From contig CANTFL010000234.1 in NCBI GenBank assembly GCA_947650285.1, forward strand, positions 62,001 to 126,000: 64,000 nt of DNA, written 5' to 3'. Under the pieces are notes generated by a model. That model saw only the letters and a list, made by a program, of their open reading frames with translations. It ran no database searches and was not told the origin of the DNA. This stretch comes from Hyaloperonospora brassicae (taxonomy: Eukaryota; Oomycota; Peronosporomycetes; Peronosporales; Peronosporaceae). Shown here piece by piece: positions 33,620 through 44,216 of the stretch; positions within the stretch are counted from its first letter, which is position 1, and the number at the start of each line of letters is the position of its first letter. The position numbers were made by a program, and so were the translations under genes.

Positions 33620-35755
33620 ATCGATGGCGACCGGCTGTCGTAGCTAGTAATGAAGGAGCAATAATGCTGTCGCGCTCCATGGTAGCAGGACACAAAAGCT
33701 GAAGGCTATTTCCGCGAAACATCATCGCCTTTGCATGCCAGCTCGTATTTGCCGCTTAATCCGGCATGATGAACGTGATTAGTTTCGTGGCGGCATCGTA
33801 ACTGGTCTACTTGGCACCCTTGACCAGTTCTCGACTCAGGGCATCGGGTTTTGTCTCCCCCCGCTCTGCTTTCCAAGAGCTGGAGTAGCAACGTTTTCTC
33901 AGCGATGTAGTGAGACATGCGCACGTGCGGATGAACAATCGCAATAACCTTTATTCAAGGTGCGCTTCAAAAGTATCAAGTATCACAACCCGCTTAGCCC
34001 ACGGGTGCGTGCAGACCAAAAACCTGGGCGGGGACTGAAGTATGATGCCCCCACCATTCTTACCGCAAGAGCCTCATCCTCAAGCAGGACAATCTGGCGC
34101 AGATCATTGTCCGCCTTCTCAACACACATAGACTTGCTTCTTGAGCCGTCGGCGGCGCACGCTGGTCAACGACGGGATCGGACATCGTCTTTTCTTGATT
34201 CTCTCGTACTACAAGCGGTAAGTCGATGGATAGGGCGTGGCTGGGAACTACACTTTTCCACTACGTTACCTGACGAAGTCCCTCCTCCGGAGGGTTCTGA
34301 TTATCAACTACGCGCGGTGCGTCAATTTTGGGGGACGTTTGGCTGGTCCGGCAATCCGTGGATCCGGGATGCTAAAGGTGTGAAGTTGTTGCACTCGAAG
34401 TTCAATCAAATAGCCGCCTGCTCTATCGCTGACCTGCACATTTGGAGGACGGGCCCGACCACCTATGTTTTCACCATCCCGCCCTCGCGGTCAGAGGGAG
34501 TCACGTATTCCCAGCCGAAGCTTCGCCGGTGGGCGACAGCAATTTTATTGGCGTCTCCGTTATGTACGGTCGGGTCAGAATTGGGCGTGGCGGCAGCATT
34601 ATCTCTTCGGCATCCCCCCCCATTTCGTTATGAATATGACTGGGTCACTGTGAGTCGGGGTTGCGTCGTGGGAGCTCGCAGGAATTCACTAGAGGAGAGA
34701 GACGGAATGGTGCAGTTACGCCAGGGCTCCGATGGGCTGCATTGGTTGTTTCAAGACGGCCTACCCGAGCTCCACACGGCGTCGGACGGTGACAGCCAGC
34801 GATGGGCTACGCACATCCGGCAGCACGGCGTGGTCTTTTATGCTCACCCAAGTCACCACCACTTTGCGTGGGGAGTACCCGAAACGGTTCCAAATGGAGC
34901 TCTCCGTCAGGCTATTTTGCACCGGGCTTTCTCGCTGCACAAACACCGACTAACTCGGCCTTTACTACCCTTATTGGAGCGGCTGGATGCAGTCTATCGA
35001 GAGGATTCGTGGCTAAGGGCGGCGGCGCATCAGCAACCATCCCAACTTTGGAAACATGATAACGGACTCTCCGACTATCAAGTTTGGACGGCGTATCGAG
35101 TCGCCACCAAGCAGCTAAATTTTCATCATGCCGGGCGGGCTGCCGACCCCAGCTGCCGGGCCCTGCCTACGTGTCACGGGGTGCCCGAAACGTCGAGGCA
35201 CGTCTTTTGGGATTGTCAGAAGGCGCGGGCGTGCTGGGCTAAGTTCATCAGCCATTGGATCGGCGCTTCTGTGTCGAGTGCGGTAGTCCATAGTTGTCTC
35301 AGCAACTGTGCGAATCGACAGGCTCCGGCGATCCCGGCGTTTCAGCGGTCTCGGTTGCTCGAGCGGTTTCACGATGATGCCGCAGCGGGGGAAAAGGTGT
35401 GGCGACGGATTTGGTTTTTAATGTGTTCCGTTTGCATTACGCATTTATGGAGCGAGCGCAACGATGCCGTGTTCAGAGGCGTGCAGTCTACGACGGCTCA
35501 AAGTGTCGTCCATTTCTGGACAACCGGCGTCCGTCAATTAACGGCCTTGGCTATGCGTGAGCATAGAGGGGCGTCGACAGTTCTTCGAGGGGCTCGATTA
35601 CATGCCTCCCTTGAACTTTTTACTCTTGAGGCTAGCGGAGTTTCGCTACCACTAGAGAGGTGCCTTGATCCACCGCCGCGACCGGCGCTGTATTCTAGGC
35701 TTAGAAGATTTCAGACTTCTAGCGCGTAACCATCATGTGCAATAGACAGTCATGA
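33620..35755 (+). mobile_element. Second LINE family, 5'-truncated
   Basis: Begins in coding sequence directly after the element C end and stops near a CT-rich microsatellite (about 35,757-35,772). Coding content is the C-terminal half of a LINE ORF2 unrelated in detail to the LINE at 23,351. No RNase H seen. Target duplication not found. Confidence 0.7.
33960..35729 (+). CDS. LINE-type reverse transcriptase C-terminal region with zinc-binding motif
   Basis: A 589-residue open frame. Near residues 400-425 it has the Cys-His motif of RT C-termini (CRALPTCHGVPETSRHVFWDC), followed by a helical region with CITHLWSERNDAVFRG, typical of the end of LINE ORF2 proteins. The N-terminal 350 residues are the variable part after the RT core (FWGTFGWSGNPWIRDAKG). 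An in-frame stop near 33,948 separates it from upstream RT-like frames, so the start is artificial. Confidence 0.72.
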   Translation: MRFKSIKYHNPLSPRVRADQKPGRGLKYDAPTILTARASSSSRTIWRRSLSAFSTHIDLLLEPSAAHAGQRRDRTSSFLDSLVLQAVSRWIGRGWELHFSTTLPDEVPPPEGSDYQLRAVRQFWGTFGWSGNPWIRDAKGVKLLHSKFNQIAACSIADLHIWRTGPTTYVFTIPPSRSEGVTYSQPKLRRWATAILLASPLCTVGSELGVAAALSLRHPPPFRYEYDWVTVSRGCVVGARRNSLEERDGMVQLRQGSDGLHWLFQDGLPELHTASDGDSQRWATHIRQHGVVFYAHPSHHHFAWGVPETVPNGALRQAILHRAFSLHKHRLTRPLLPLLERLDAVYREDSWLRAAAHQQPSQLWKHDNGLSDYQVWTAYRVATKQLNFHHAGRAADPSCRALPTCHGVPETSRHVFWDCQKARACWAKFISHWIGASVSSAVVHSCLSNCANRQAPAIPAFQRSRLLERFHDDAAAGEKVWRRIWFLMCSVCITHLWSERNDAVFRGVQSTTAQSVVHFWTTGVRQLTALAMREHRGASTVLRGARLHASLELFTLEASGVSLPLERCLDPPPRPALYSRLRRFQTSSA

Positions 35756-36312
35756 ATCTCTCTCTCTCTCTCGCCTTCTCAACACACATCATGGTAAGCG
35801 CGCATAAGGACCGCCCCGCGATCATAAGGAGCATCGGTCCCCGCGACACCATCGGTGGGCACGGGCGGACAAAATTGTCTGGAGTGGCTTGATGAAAGTC
35901 TTCAAAGTCAGGTCGGCGAAAGTAGATGGAGGCCGGTCGGCGAAAGTACGTGGAGGCCGGTCGGCGACAGTCGTCAAAATGAGGTCGGCGATCGTCGCCG
36001 ACCCCACTGACCGCAGCAGCGTACGAGCGTTGCCGACCTGTCGTCTTAAGTACGACCTCCGGGTCGCCCGTCCCATGTCCTTCTTAACAACTCTTGGGCG
36101 CATGGGCGGACCGTCACCTCCCCCGTCCTCCATCCCTCGCTCCTCAGTGATATCGGGAAGGCGATCGCTCTGCACGGGCGCGCTGTGCCTCTCGGCAAGT
36201 GGCTAAAGCAGCGCTGTGTATCTCTGCCGTTGGCAGGTCGCGCAAGTGTTGGCACCCTTCCACGTGCCAGTATGTGGGTCTGCGTACTAGGTTGCAAATC
36301 TGAAAGTGCTTA
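35756..36312. other. Non-coding junction region with microsatellite and 24-bp tandem repeats
   Basis: Contains a (CT)n run at about 35,757-35,772 and three to four imperfect 24-bp units beginning ggtcggcgaaagt (about 35,910-36,000). No gene or element recognised between the LINE end and the duplicated ATAD2-like fragment. Confidence 0.6.
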
Positions 36313-36936
36313 ACGATGAGGAAATACACATGCTTCGAGCAGTTCATGGAGGACATCCAGCTTATCGTACGGAATGCCAATGTTTTCAATCCCAAACGCA
36401 GCACCACGCGTCATATCGCGCATGCAGCTGGTACGATGAAGGACAACATCTTGTCGTACGCTCACCGCTTCCGCATACGCCAGGGTTACGACCTCTTCGC
36501 CAAATGTCGTGAGGTGACAAAGCGGCTCCGAGCGCATCCAACACTATACGGAGAATACGGTCAACGATTTTCGAATGCTACTGGAAAGAGCTCTCGCACG
36601 AATCATGTCTGCACGTACGAAAAGCCCGGCGCACGCGCCAGTGTCCGTGGTGTGAAGGATCCTGATCTTAGCGTGGCTGCAGCGCTCTCTCGCGCGACGG
36701 CAATCACAGGTAAGTCTGCTATGCCCGAAGTCGCTGTGAAGAAGGAGCTTGCGGCTGATGTTCGAAGCAAAACGAAAGTCGTGCGGGTAGCTCAGTGGTT
36801 TCATGATGAAGAGGAGGAGGCAAGAAAGCAGAGCAAGACAGGCGAGTGCACCAAAACGGAAAGCTGCGACAAAGCAGATGAGGAGGTGGTAGAAGATAGA
36901 GCAAGAGAAGATGCCAGACGTTATTTATGACGAGGT

Positions 36937-38114
36937 TGTTGTTGTTGTTGAAGGTGAGGTATATTGAGGAACGTTATCGACCAACAATACCCTTCCAGAG
37001 AGATTAAACTATCTGGTGTTGCTATCTATGATGAGTGAAGTCGCTACCGTGTGAGGAGCAGTTCTCCTGGCCACCATTAGCTGTGCTGGCAATGCCCTCT
37101 CGCGGGTAGTTTGCATGTTGCGATTATTCGATCCACGGTCGAGTTCGACTGATGTCTCGAGCCAGTGGTTGACGTCGTGCTGTATGTGATGCGTGATGTC
37201 CGTATAGATGTTCGTATCTGTCAGATCGTGAACTTGAAGAGTTGTCTTGGTATTCATCGCAGTGTTCGCTGCGACTTCTGCCATCATATTAAATTCCCGG
37301 ATGTGGTGAGCCCAGCTGGCGACTGATACACCGTCAGCCAATGCTCGCGCTTGTCGGTACAGTGCGGCTGGGTTCGACTTGCGAGGTGAGCGATACCCTC
37401 GGAGTTGATTAATTACCATTACATTGTCCCCGATGACATGCAACGGTAGGAATTCGCTGTGTTTTGCCTGCCGTAGGCCTTGAATGAGACCATTATATCC
37501 AGCCGAATTGTTTGTAGTCGTCCCCACTCGAAGTGATATACTAGCCATCCAGACGATTGTAGCGGCATGTGTCTGTGGGTGAACACAGACAATGACGGAG
37601 CCTGAGCCTCCTGGTCCGGGGTTTCCCTGTGAACCACCATTGAAGAATAGCAAATACAGGTTCGTTGCAAAGGCTGGTTAAGCGTTTAGCAGCAGTATTG
37701 GGGTCCCAGTGTGTTGTAGAAGGTCATCTGCCAAAGCTGAGCGCATTCTCGCCAGCACTTGTTCAGATGTACCACCGCCAGGTTGGTAGGTGGAGTTCCT
37801 GAAGCATGAGAGCGCTCTACGTAGCCTGGATTGGGCGACCGTATGATGGGTCTCCACTGACAGTGTAGGATCCTCGATGCGTCTGAGCCGCTCCAACCAT
37901 ATTGTGTGAAAAGTAATCGACACTACAAAGCGCCATAGTTCGGTTGAAGCTTCATAGCAGGCTTCTCGAGCGTCCAGTGTCCTGTCGCACGCATTTAATG
38001 AGGCTTGAGCGATAACCCACGCACGTTCTGGAGTACGGGAAAGTTCTAGTGAAAAAATGTTTACCGGTAATTCAGCATCAGTGAAACGACCAATTCGGCT
38101 CCAGACCTCGCAAA
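36937..38114 (-). mobile_element. LINE copy, 5'-truncated, with 15-bp target duplication
   Basis: Flanked by tatttatgacgaggt at 36,922-36,936 and 38,115-38,129; the intact gene has this sequence once (50,569-50,583). The 3' tail is (GTT)n on the plus strand. It corresponds to 24,973-26,146 of the other LINE copy and is very similar to it, so both came from the same or close source elements. Confidence 0.95.
37009..37653 (-). pseudogene. LINE RNase H domain (copy 2)
   Basis: A 214-residue open frame with LFFNGGSQGNPGPGGSGS, NSAGYNGLIQGLRQA, VIGDNVMVINQLRG and WAHHIREFN. As in copy 1, the DGG Asp is Asn and the AEY Glu is Gly. The upstream zinc-knuckle region (38,139-37,678) is in a different frame or cut by the 5' truncation. 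Confidence 0.8.
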
Positions 38115-38723
38115 TATTTATGACGAGGTACGGTGGCACGCTTATGGCTATGCCTCGTTTTATAGTCTACTAACAGTGTTATGTTGTCGACGTTTGCTGT
38201 AGGCTCGAATGGATGCAGTCTTGACGAAGATCGTGGAAAAGACGGCAGGCTGGACTGTCGACAAGCTGCGTGACGAGCTGCTGGTGCTCAACAAACTGGC
38301 GTACCCGTATCGCAATAGCTTTGACCGTACCGAGCTGATGATGGTGAGAAGAGAGATGCCAAATGTCGATGGAATATCTACATGTGCTTGCCACTGGCTA
38401 ACAGCTTGTCTCTTGACTTTGACCTCCAGCTCCTCGAGGCCCACGAGATGGCGATGTAGTGAGTGACGAGAACGAAACAGCTGGCAACAAACAGTAGACG
38501 TCGGAAGTGTATTGAAGTACGTGAAGAGATTACTCTCTCACCAGTAATAACGCCATCGAACTTAGACGGACGAGCCCCCCACTCCCTCTGTGAGATGACT
38601 TCGCGTTGGCAATCGAAACGAAGTCGCTGCATTGTGTGTGTTGCTCACTCTCTCCGTGTTCTCCGTCTACGTCGCGTCCTCACTCTTCTCCTCTCCTCTC
38701 CTCTTCCCCTCTCTCCCTCTTCA

Positions 38724-39395
38724 ATGCCCATCGTATACGCACTCGTCTCGCGCGAGAAGACTGTGCTGGCCGAGTACACGGCCACGTCGGGCAACTTCCC
38801 AACCGTCACGCGCGTGCTCTTGGCCAAGATCCCCCCCACGGACGGCCGCATGTCGTACGTCTACGACCGTCACCTGTTCCACTACATTGTCGAGGGCGGC
38901 GTCACGTACCTGTGCATGGCCGACGACGATCTCAAACGCCGCGTGCCGTTCCTCTTCCTCGAGGACATGAAGAATCGGTTCCAAGAAGCGTACGGCGAAC
39001 GCGCCCGCTCAGCGATCGCGTTTGCGATGAACAGTCAGTTCCAGCACGAGATCCGACGGCTGCTCGAGTACTACAATGCGAACCCCGACGCGGACTCGCT
39101 GTCGAGGGTCCGGCAGCAGATTGACGACGTCAAGGACATTATGGTCGAGAACATTGAAAAAGTGCTGGACCGGGGCGAGAAGTTTGAGCTGCTCGTGGAC
39201 CGCACGGACAAACTCAATCGCCAGTCGGTCAAGTTCGAGCGCTCGTCGACGCTCCTGCGCAAGTCCATGTGGCGACGGAACGCCAAGCTCTGGCTGCTGC
39301 TCGTGGCCGTCGGGCTCTTTGTGATCTACCTCGTCGTCTCGATGGCCTGCGGCTTTGACTTGAGCGGCTGCTCGGGCAAACGGGACGGCGAGTGA
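38724..39395 (+). CDS. VAMP7-like longin R-SNARE
   Basis: A 223-residue vesicle-membrane SNARE. Residues 1 to about 110 form a longin domain (MPIVYALVSREKTVLAEYT, VTYLCMADDDLKRRVPF). The R-SNARE motif spans about 120-180, with the zero-layer Arg in KVLDRGEKFELL. A single transmembrane helix lies near 189-210 (LWLLLVAVGLFVIYLVVS), with a 13-residue tail. Such proteins pair with Q-SNAREs to drive fusion in the endosomal/vacuolar or secretory route. The frame is open upstream, but Met 38,724 is chosen because the longin domain begins exactly there and a pyrimidine-rich leader precedes it. It is convergent with the B56-like gene (233 bp between stops). A dead copy of its first 20 codons is at 51,167. 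Confidence 0.93.
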   Translation: MPIVYALVSREKTVLAEYTATSGNFPTVTRVLLAKIPPTDGRMSYVYDRHLFHYIVEGGVTYLCMADDDLKRRVPFLFLEDMKNRFQEAYGERARSAIAFAMNSQFQHEIRRLLEYYNANPDADSLSRVRQQIDDVKDIMVENIEKVLDRGEKFELLVDRTDKLNRQSVKFERSSTLLRKSMWRRNAKLWLLLVAVGLFVIYLVVSMACGFDLSGCSGKRDGE

Positions 39396-39628
39396 CGGCG
39401 AGGTGAGAAGGATGGATTGATTGAGTACACTGCAGCGACAGTAGTCGGCGCGGGGTCGAGTGCCATCAACCGGTGAATGGGTTACTCAAGTCACGGAGCT
39501 CCTCTCTGTGTGTGATAGTAGCAGTATTTGCTCTCCTCGTGCGTGTGTGGTCGTCTACTGATTGATCTATTCGCCCATCTATTTATTGACCCATTGATCG
39601 ACATTTACTGCTGACTGCCAGCACAGGT

Positions 39629-41521
39629 TCACGAGGTGCAGATCCCTACAGGTGCAAAGTCGAGGGCGCTGTCGAAGTGCGTCTCGGACGCCTTGCGCAC
39701 GCCGTCGTGCCAATGGCCCTCGACGTTCGCATGCAGCGCCCCGGTGATTGTCTTGTAAATAGCCTCGTCCCGCCCCAAGAAGTGCACGAGGACGAAATTG
39801 CAGCTGACAAACGCCAGCGCCTCCATGGCCACATCGACCTTTGGGCTCTGCAAAGCGCGCGCCAGGCGCGTGAAGACACGACGCTGCAGCGAGTGCGTGG
39901 GGTCCACTTGCTGGAGTGGCGGACCCGACATGATGACGCGGGCGACCATGCGCGTGGCCCCGACCTCTTCTTTGGGAAAGCGAGTAGGCCACGCACTCAG
40001 CAACCGCTTGAGCAGGAGACCTGTGACCGATGGCATGTACGCGACGAACTGACCCGCACAACTGATCAGTTCTTCGTCATCGGATCCAGCGGGATCGACC
40101 CAGTGGGCGCGCCAGAGCGACACGAGGCTGAGCATGCAGTTGCGCACAAGTTCCGCCCGCAACGTCTCCTGCTCCTGTGCCGCCGCATCGCTGTCCTGTG
40201 CCAGCGACGATGACGACGACGACGTCGCTTGCAAACTCTCCTCGACATGCTCGATCGAGTACCGCAGCAACTCGGTGAACCCGTGTCCGTGGTCGTGCTT
40301 GTCGGTGGTGAGTCGCGCCGATGTCTTCTCGACACCCAGCACCTCGGCCCGCGCGGCAACTGCAGCCACGTGCTCTACACGCAGCGCTGTTGCATCCGCT
40401 AGTGCTCGCACGAGGTGTGGTCTCTTGGTCGGACAGCTCTTGTGGATCGCGCGCAGTATATCAAGTCGCACACTGGCAACGCGAAAGTCCTCAAAGCGCA
40501 GCGCGTTGACCAGCGCGTGCAAGAACGTGGGCGTAAGGAGGCTATCGGCCGCAGCTGCTGGAGACGCTGCAGTCGGGAGCGAGGACGGCACGTGCAGATG
40601 GAGCTGGCTTTTGAACAGCGCGGTCGCCAGGCCTTGCTTGACAAGCTCTTCGTTGGGTTCGTCCGTGTCGGTCCCTTCGTCTCCAAAGGCACAGAGCGCT
40701 TGCCGCGGACGACTGCGCCGGCCTCGTTCCCGGCGAGAGAACAACGCCTCGAAGATCGTGTCAATAACGTCATCGCGACTTGCGACGCGCTGCGGCAGAC
40801 GCTTCTGCTGACTAAACAGCGTCAGCTGCTGCGGAAAAGCACTTGCAGCCGGCTCGGGATACACGTCCACTGCGTCCTGGACATCCAACAGCGTCGTAGC
40901 AGGAGCCGTCTCGACGTTCTGGTCCAGCGGCGCGTCCGGTAACTGCAGGTCCGTCGACGTGAGCGACAGTTTGCGTCGGTGCTGCTCACGCAGCGACACG
41001 GCCTTCGACTTGACGGACGGCTGCTGCTGCACGAGCCCTTTGCTGCCCATGCGCTGCCGTCTGCTGTTACCCGACGCACTGGAGACACTGCCTGGTCGGG
41101 TTCTCGTCTGCTGCTGCTGCTGCTGTTGGGTCTTCCTCGCTGCCGCGTTCTTGTGGAGTTTGTCAGCGGCGGTCGCTGTAGCTGACCATCTCGCGCGCTG
41201 AGCAGGTGCGCGGACGGACGCAGCAGTAGTCGATGACGTTGCGCTGCGTGCGCTCAGACCGCGTCGGTCCGTCACGAACGCCATGGAGCGCTTGGGCGCA
41301 GCAGCTGTGGCCGGTGGCCGCCGCGCACGCTGAGCGGCCGGTACGAACACGGGCGCTGCGAGCGAGAGACTCGCACTGCGGCCGAAGCGCTGCGTCATCT
41401 CGTCTTCATCTCGACTCAGGTCGCGGTCGCGCTGGCGACGGACGCGACTGGCGCGTAGTTTGGAGCCGTTGATCGTGTCGCCGATGTTGGCGGCATCGGC
41501 GCGACGCATGGCGGGAACCAC
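39629..41521 (-). CDS. PP2A B56 (B')-like regulatory subunit, divergent
   Basis: A 630-residue protein. Residues 1 to about 240 are low complexity, Arg/Ala/Ser-rich with a glutamine run near 130-137. From about 250 on it is helical and HEAT-like. The C-terminal third resembles the B56 family: LLLKRLLSAWPTRFPKEEV, SLQRRVFTRLARALQSPKVD, VAMEALAFVSCNFVLVHF and HWHDGVRKASETHFDSALDF, the last recalling the HW-N/D motif near the end of B56 proteins. B56 subunits select substrates for protein phosphatase 2A. Several core positions differ from standard B56, so it could be a diverged relative or another HEAT protein. No introns seen. It shares a tail-to-tail intergenic region with the VAMP7-like gene. 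Confidence 0.6.
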   Translation of the reverse strand: MVPAMRRADAANIGDTINGSKLRASRVRRQRDRDLSRDEDEMTQRFGRSASLSLAAPVFVPAAQRARRPPATAAAPKRSMAFVTDRRGLSARSATSSTTAASVRAPAQRARWSATATAADKLHKNAAARKTQQQQQQQTRTRPGSVSSASGNSRRQRMGSKGLVQQQPSVKSKAVSLREQHRRKLSLTSTDLQLPDAPLDQNVETAPATTLLDVQDAVDVYPEPAASAFPQQLTLFSQQKRLPQRVASRDDVIDTIFEALFSRRERGRRSRPRQALCAFGDEGTDTDEPNEELVKQGLATALFKSQLHLHVPSSLPTAASPAAAADSLLTPTFLHALVNALRFEDFRVASVRLDILRAIHKSCPTKRPHLVRALADATALRVEHVAAVAARAEVLGVEKTSARLTTDKHDHGHGFTELLRYSIEHVEESLQATSSSSSSLAQDSDAAAQEQETLRAELVRNCMLSLVSLWRAHWVDPAGSDDEELISCAGQFVAYMPSVTGLLLKRLLSAWPTRFPKEEVGATRMVARVIMSGPPLQQVDPTHSLQRRVFTRLARALQSPKVDVAMEALAFVSCNFVLVHFLGRDEAIYKTITGALHANVEGHWHDGVRKASETHFDSALDFAPVGICTS

Positions 41522-42423
41522 TGGACGCGGGACCAGAATCAGGTGAGGTGACGCACATCAAAATGGAGCGGGATAAAAGCACTTTTCTCGAGCGGTGCGT
41601 GTGGCGAGAGGGTATTTATTCTTTGGTTGAACGTGATATGATGCGGGTGATCACTGCTTCTTCGACTTGCGGCGAGTGATGTGATCTCACTAGAACGAAT
41701 TGGAAGTCAATGGTATCAGAATCATGAACATGTCGATGATTTAGAACCTTTCTGATGAACCTCTCATTTCTGATAGTTAAACAAGGATCTCACGTGAGGC
41801 CGCTCGGTCGGTGAAGTGCAAGTGAAAGGACCTACTGAACACTTTGCGCCAGGTTAGATCACACAACCATGTTGTAATCTACTGTTCACTTGGCTAATGA
41901 CTGTGCATATTCTTTTACACTGCCTATACATACTAGGTCCTGCTAAGATCCTATGCTTTCTCTGTTGTTTTTCACATCTTTTCCTCTTTTTCTTCGCCCT
42001 TTTGGCTATCGGGACAGCCTTATTTCGCCCATGTCGCTCGCTCTTCGAGCATATATGCTTGGTCGTACCGAATCTACAAGAAGTCATCTCGTTTAGGATG
42101 TGGCCTTCGCTCTTGATTGTTTGGCTATGGTCGTGGCGACATGAATCTTCTACTGTCGAATTTGAAGCGGTTGGTGCTTTTCCATTCCACCGAGCAGTAT
42201 CCGAGAATCTCTTGCTTAGCCGAATTCCTTTTTTGTAGTGGCGTTCATAGATTTTGTGTATTTTATTGGTAGAAACGACTTATGCATGCAAACGTTCGCG
42301 ATTTCGCAAAGCACGGGCGATCTCATATTTACGACTTGCCGCCGCGACGCATAATACGGTATAACGTGACACTACATACATGTAGGCTGAACTATGAATG
42401 TATCATTGTCAATAATTTAACGG
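41522..42423. other. No gene recognised; upstream region of the B56-like gene
   Basis: The first 80 bp are also found, altered, at 51,268-51,345 (shared block catcaaaatg...aaaagcactt), which indicates old duplication of this flank. A 113-residue hydrophobic frame at 41,897-42,238 has no recognisable domain and is not called a gene. Confidence 0.5.
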
Positions 42424-42853
42424 TGTAACGGGGTGACCTTGTTACATGTAATTGGTCTTGATAAATGTCGACGTGGATAGTATCTCAGAGATTATATTTT
42501 TCGAATTTACGGCAACCATCATGGTCAGTAACTTTTTCTGTTTGGTAGACATAGGGCATTCTACCAACTAGCAAGTGTCCAACAAATGATGAGCGCGCGC
42601 ACTGGGTGGCTAGTAGACAGTCAAAGTTTGTGTTTGCATTGCTATGCTATGCATGAAAGCTTCATGGATTGTATCAGAAGAAGCTGAACTGTGGCATGTA
42701 CAGTTCTCCTTTTACCTTACATTTACGTCTTCACGTAAGTCTACTCGCTTCCTTGCATGTACATGTGCAATAGGGTGCGCGGCACCTGCATACACTGTGA
42801 TCAGTGTAGGTAATGGTATACTACTATCAGTAGAAGCGAGGTGCACTGTTACA
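42424..42853 (+). repeat. Degenerate solo LTR related to element D
   Basis: Starts tgtaacggggtgaccttgtt, like the D LTR start, and ends with cactgttaca; an internal block cagttctccttttacctta (about 42,700) matches the D LTR near 55,426-55,445. About 430 bp, much diverged; no clear target duplication. Confidence 0.65.
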
Positions 42854-43388
42854 CAATGGTACGTGTCATTTAGCGACACGATGCAACGGCGAAGCGTGAC
42901 GGGAAGGGCAAGAAGAAGCCACGACTTGACGAGCACGGTCGAAGAAGAGGAGTAAGGCTTCATTAGGCCGGTATTAGGTTGTACTTCGCTAGAGTAATTG
43001 CAGCTCGATCCTCGACACCATTTGTCGAGCAGCCTCCCCTTTTTTTGCCTTGACAACCCGAAAGCCAAGGGTTTCTCTAAAATCAAGCCCGCGGTCGGCT
43101 GCTCGTGCACATCACAGTGCGGTGAACTCTGTCGGCCGCCCAGCTCACGGCCGAGCTAAAAGTAACGGGGCACTTTGCTTAACTGGCAATTGAAAGTTAT
43201 GTCACCTTTACTGATGATAGTGTCGGCAGGTGTCGCGCACCCTATACACACGTACAGGCAGAGGAGACGAGTGTAATATAGCAAAATTGGCACCGCCGGA
43301 CCTCTTACTCAGTGCAATACAAAAGGATGGCCGATAGAGAGGCTCTTGCTTATCCGCTACTTCCTGCAGCTGAAAGGTTGTTAAGTCC
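42854..43388. other. No gene recognised
   Basis: AT-moderate sequence with short unremarkable frames on both strands. A 132-residue minus frame (43,110-42,712) runs into the LTR relic and shows no domain. Confidence 0.4.
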
Positions 43389-43590
43389 TAAAGATTACTA
43401 AACATCGAAGCTTGCTAAAGCTCGAAACCTGCTAAGCTCGAAGCCCTGAAGTCACACCTTGCTGAAGGTGAATATCGCTTGATCTCGATAGACTTAAAAG
43501 CTCGCTGAAGCTAAGGCTCGCTGAAGCTAAAATTCGCTGAAGCCTGAGCTCGCTAAAGTTTGAAACTCGCTGAAGCTGAATGATTGGTGA
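43389..43590 (+). repeat. Imperfect tandem repeat around gctcgctgaagctaa
   Basis: About 10 decayed units of roughly 15-20 bp with the core gctcgctgaagct, clearest at 43,497-43,580. Non-coding. Confidence 0.75.
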
Positions 43591-44216
43591 GGAGTATAAA
43601 TTGTTTCTCATCTCATTCGTTGAACGTAAAGGAAGGATAGGATAAAAAGGAGGCACTCACTTGGTTCCTAGACATATTTATGGAGACAGAGTAATATAGA
43701 GCATGATGTTCATAGTCCAATATAGAGATCACATTAACGTTGAGTCTCTGTGTGGGCTACGCGCAAAGCTGCTACGTATATCGTCAACTTTGCAGAGTAA
43801 ACATTAAGGTAAGTAAATGTTGATGCATCAACGTGGGTGGAAAGTGCAGACACCTTGTTTTCAGATTTGATTCACCTGCCAAACTAATCCGGCAGCGTAA
43901 GACAACAATTGCAAAGTCAATATACAGTGCAACGCACTCCACGCTTTGTTATGTTTGTAGCTCTTATGTCACGACAAACAAGCTGCATAAAAGTAAACGC
44001 TTTGTTTGTATCTCGCTAAGCGTTAGTGTATGCTGCAACAAGTGACGTGTTTTGACAAAGTCTCAGCAAAGTGCTGTAAGCCTACGTTGCGACACATAGT
44101 TTTTCCATCTTTGTGATACTTGATGCGCTTTTCGCAGGCTGCAATAAATGCGACGGAGTGTTTGATAACGAGCGAGACTCCTGGATGTCAACTGCTGTAA
44201 CTACTTCGTGAGGAGA
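43591..44216. other. No gene recognised
   Basis: Short frames only; no domain, repeat or element signature seen. Confidence 0.4.

Larger units (their letters stand above)
36313..38461 (+). pseudogene. ATAD2-like gene fragment, duplicated and broken
   Basis: Near-identical to 49,270-50,906 of the intact gene. It starts inside the bromodomain (CFEQFMEDIQLIVRNANVFN), runs to about 36,900, lacks roughly 700 bp that encode the Tudor-like region, rejoins at ATG-CCA-GAC (36,911), is split by a LINE (36,937-38,114), then contains intron 1, exon 2, intron 2 (about 12 bp longer) and exon 3. With no AAA domain, a deletion and an insertion it cannot make the protein. It leads directly into the intact VAMP7-like gene. 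Confidence 0.92.

Noticed and set aside
38463..38723. Upstream extension of the VAMP7-like open frame
   Set aside because: The longin domain starts exactly at Met 38,724 and the upstream part is a pyrimidine-rich leader shared with non-coding sequence at 50,907-51,166.
41897..42238. 113-residue hydrophobic frame upstream of the B56-like gene
   Set aside because: No domain, no homologue in the window and no supporting context.
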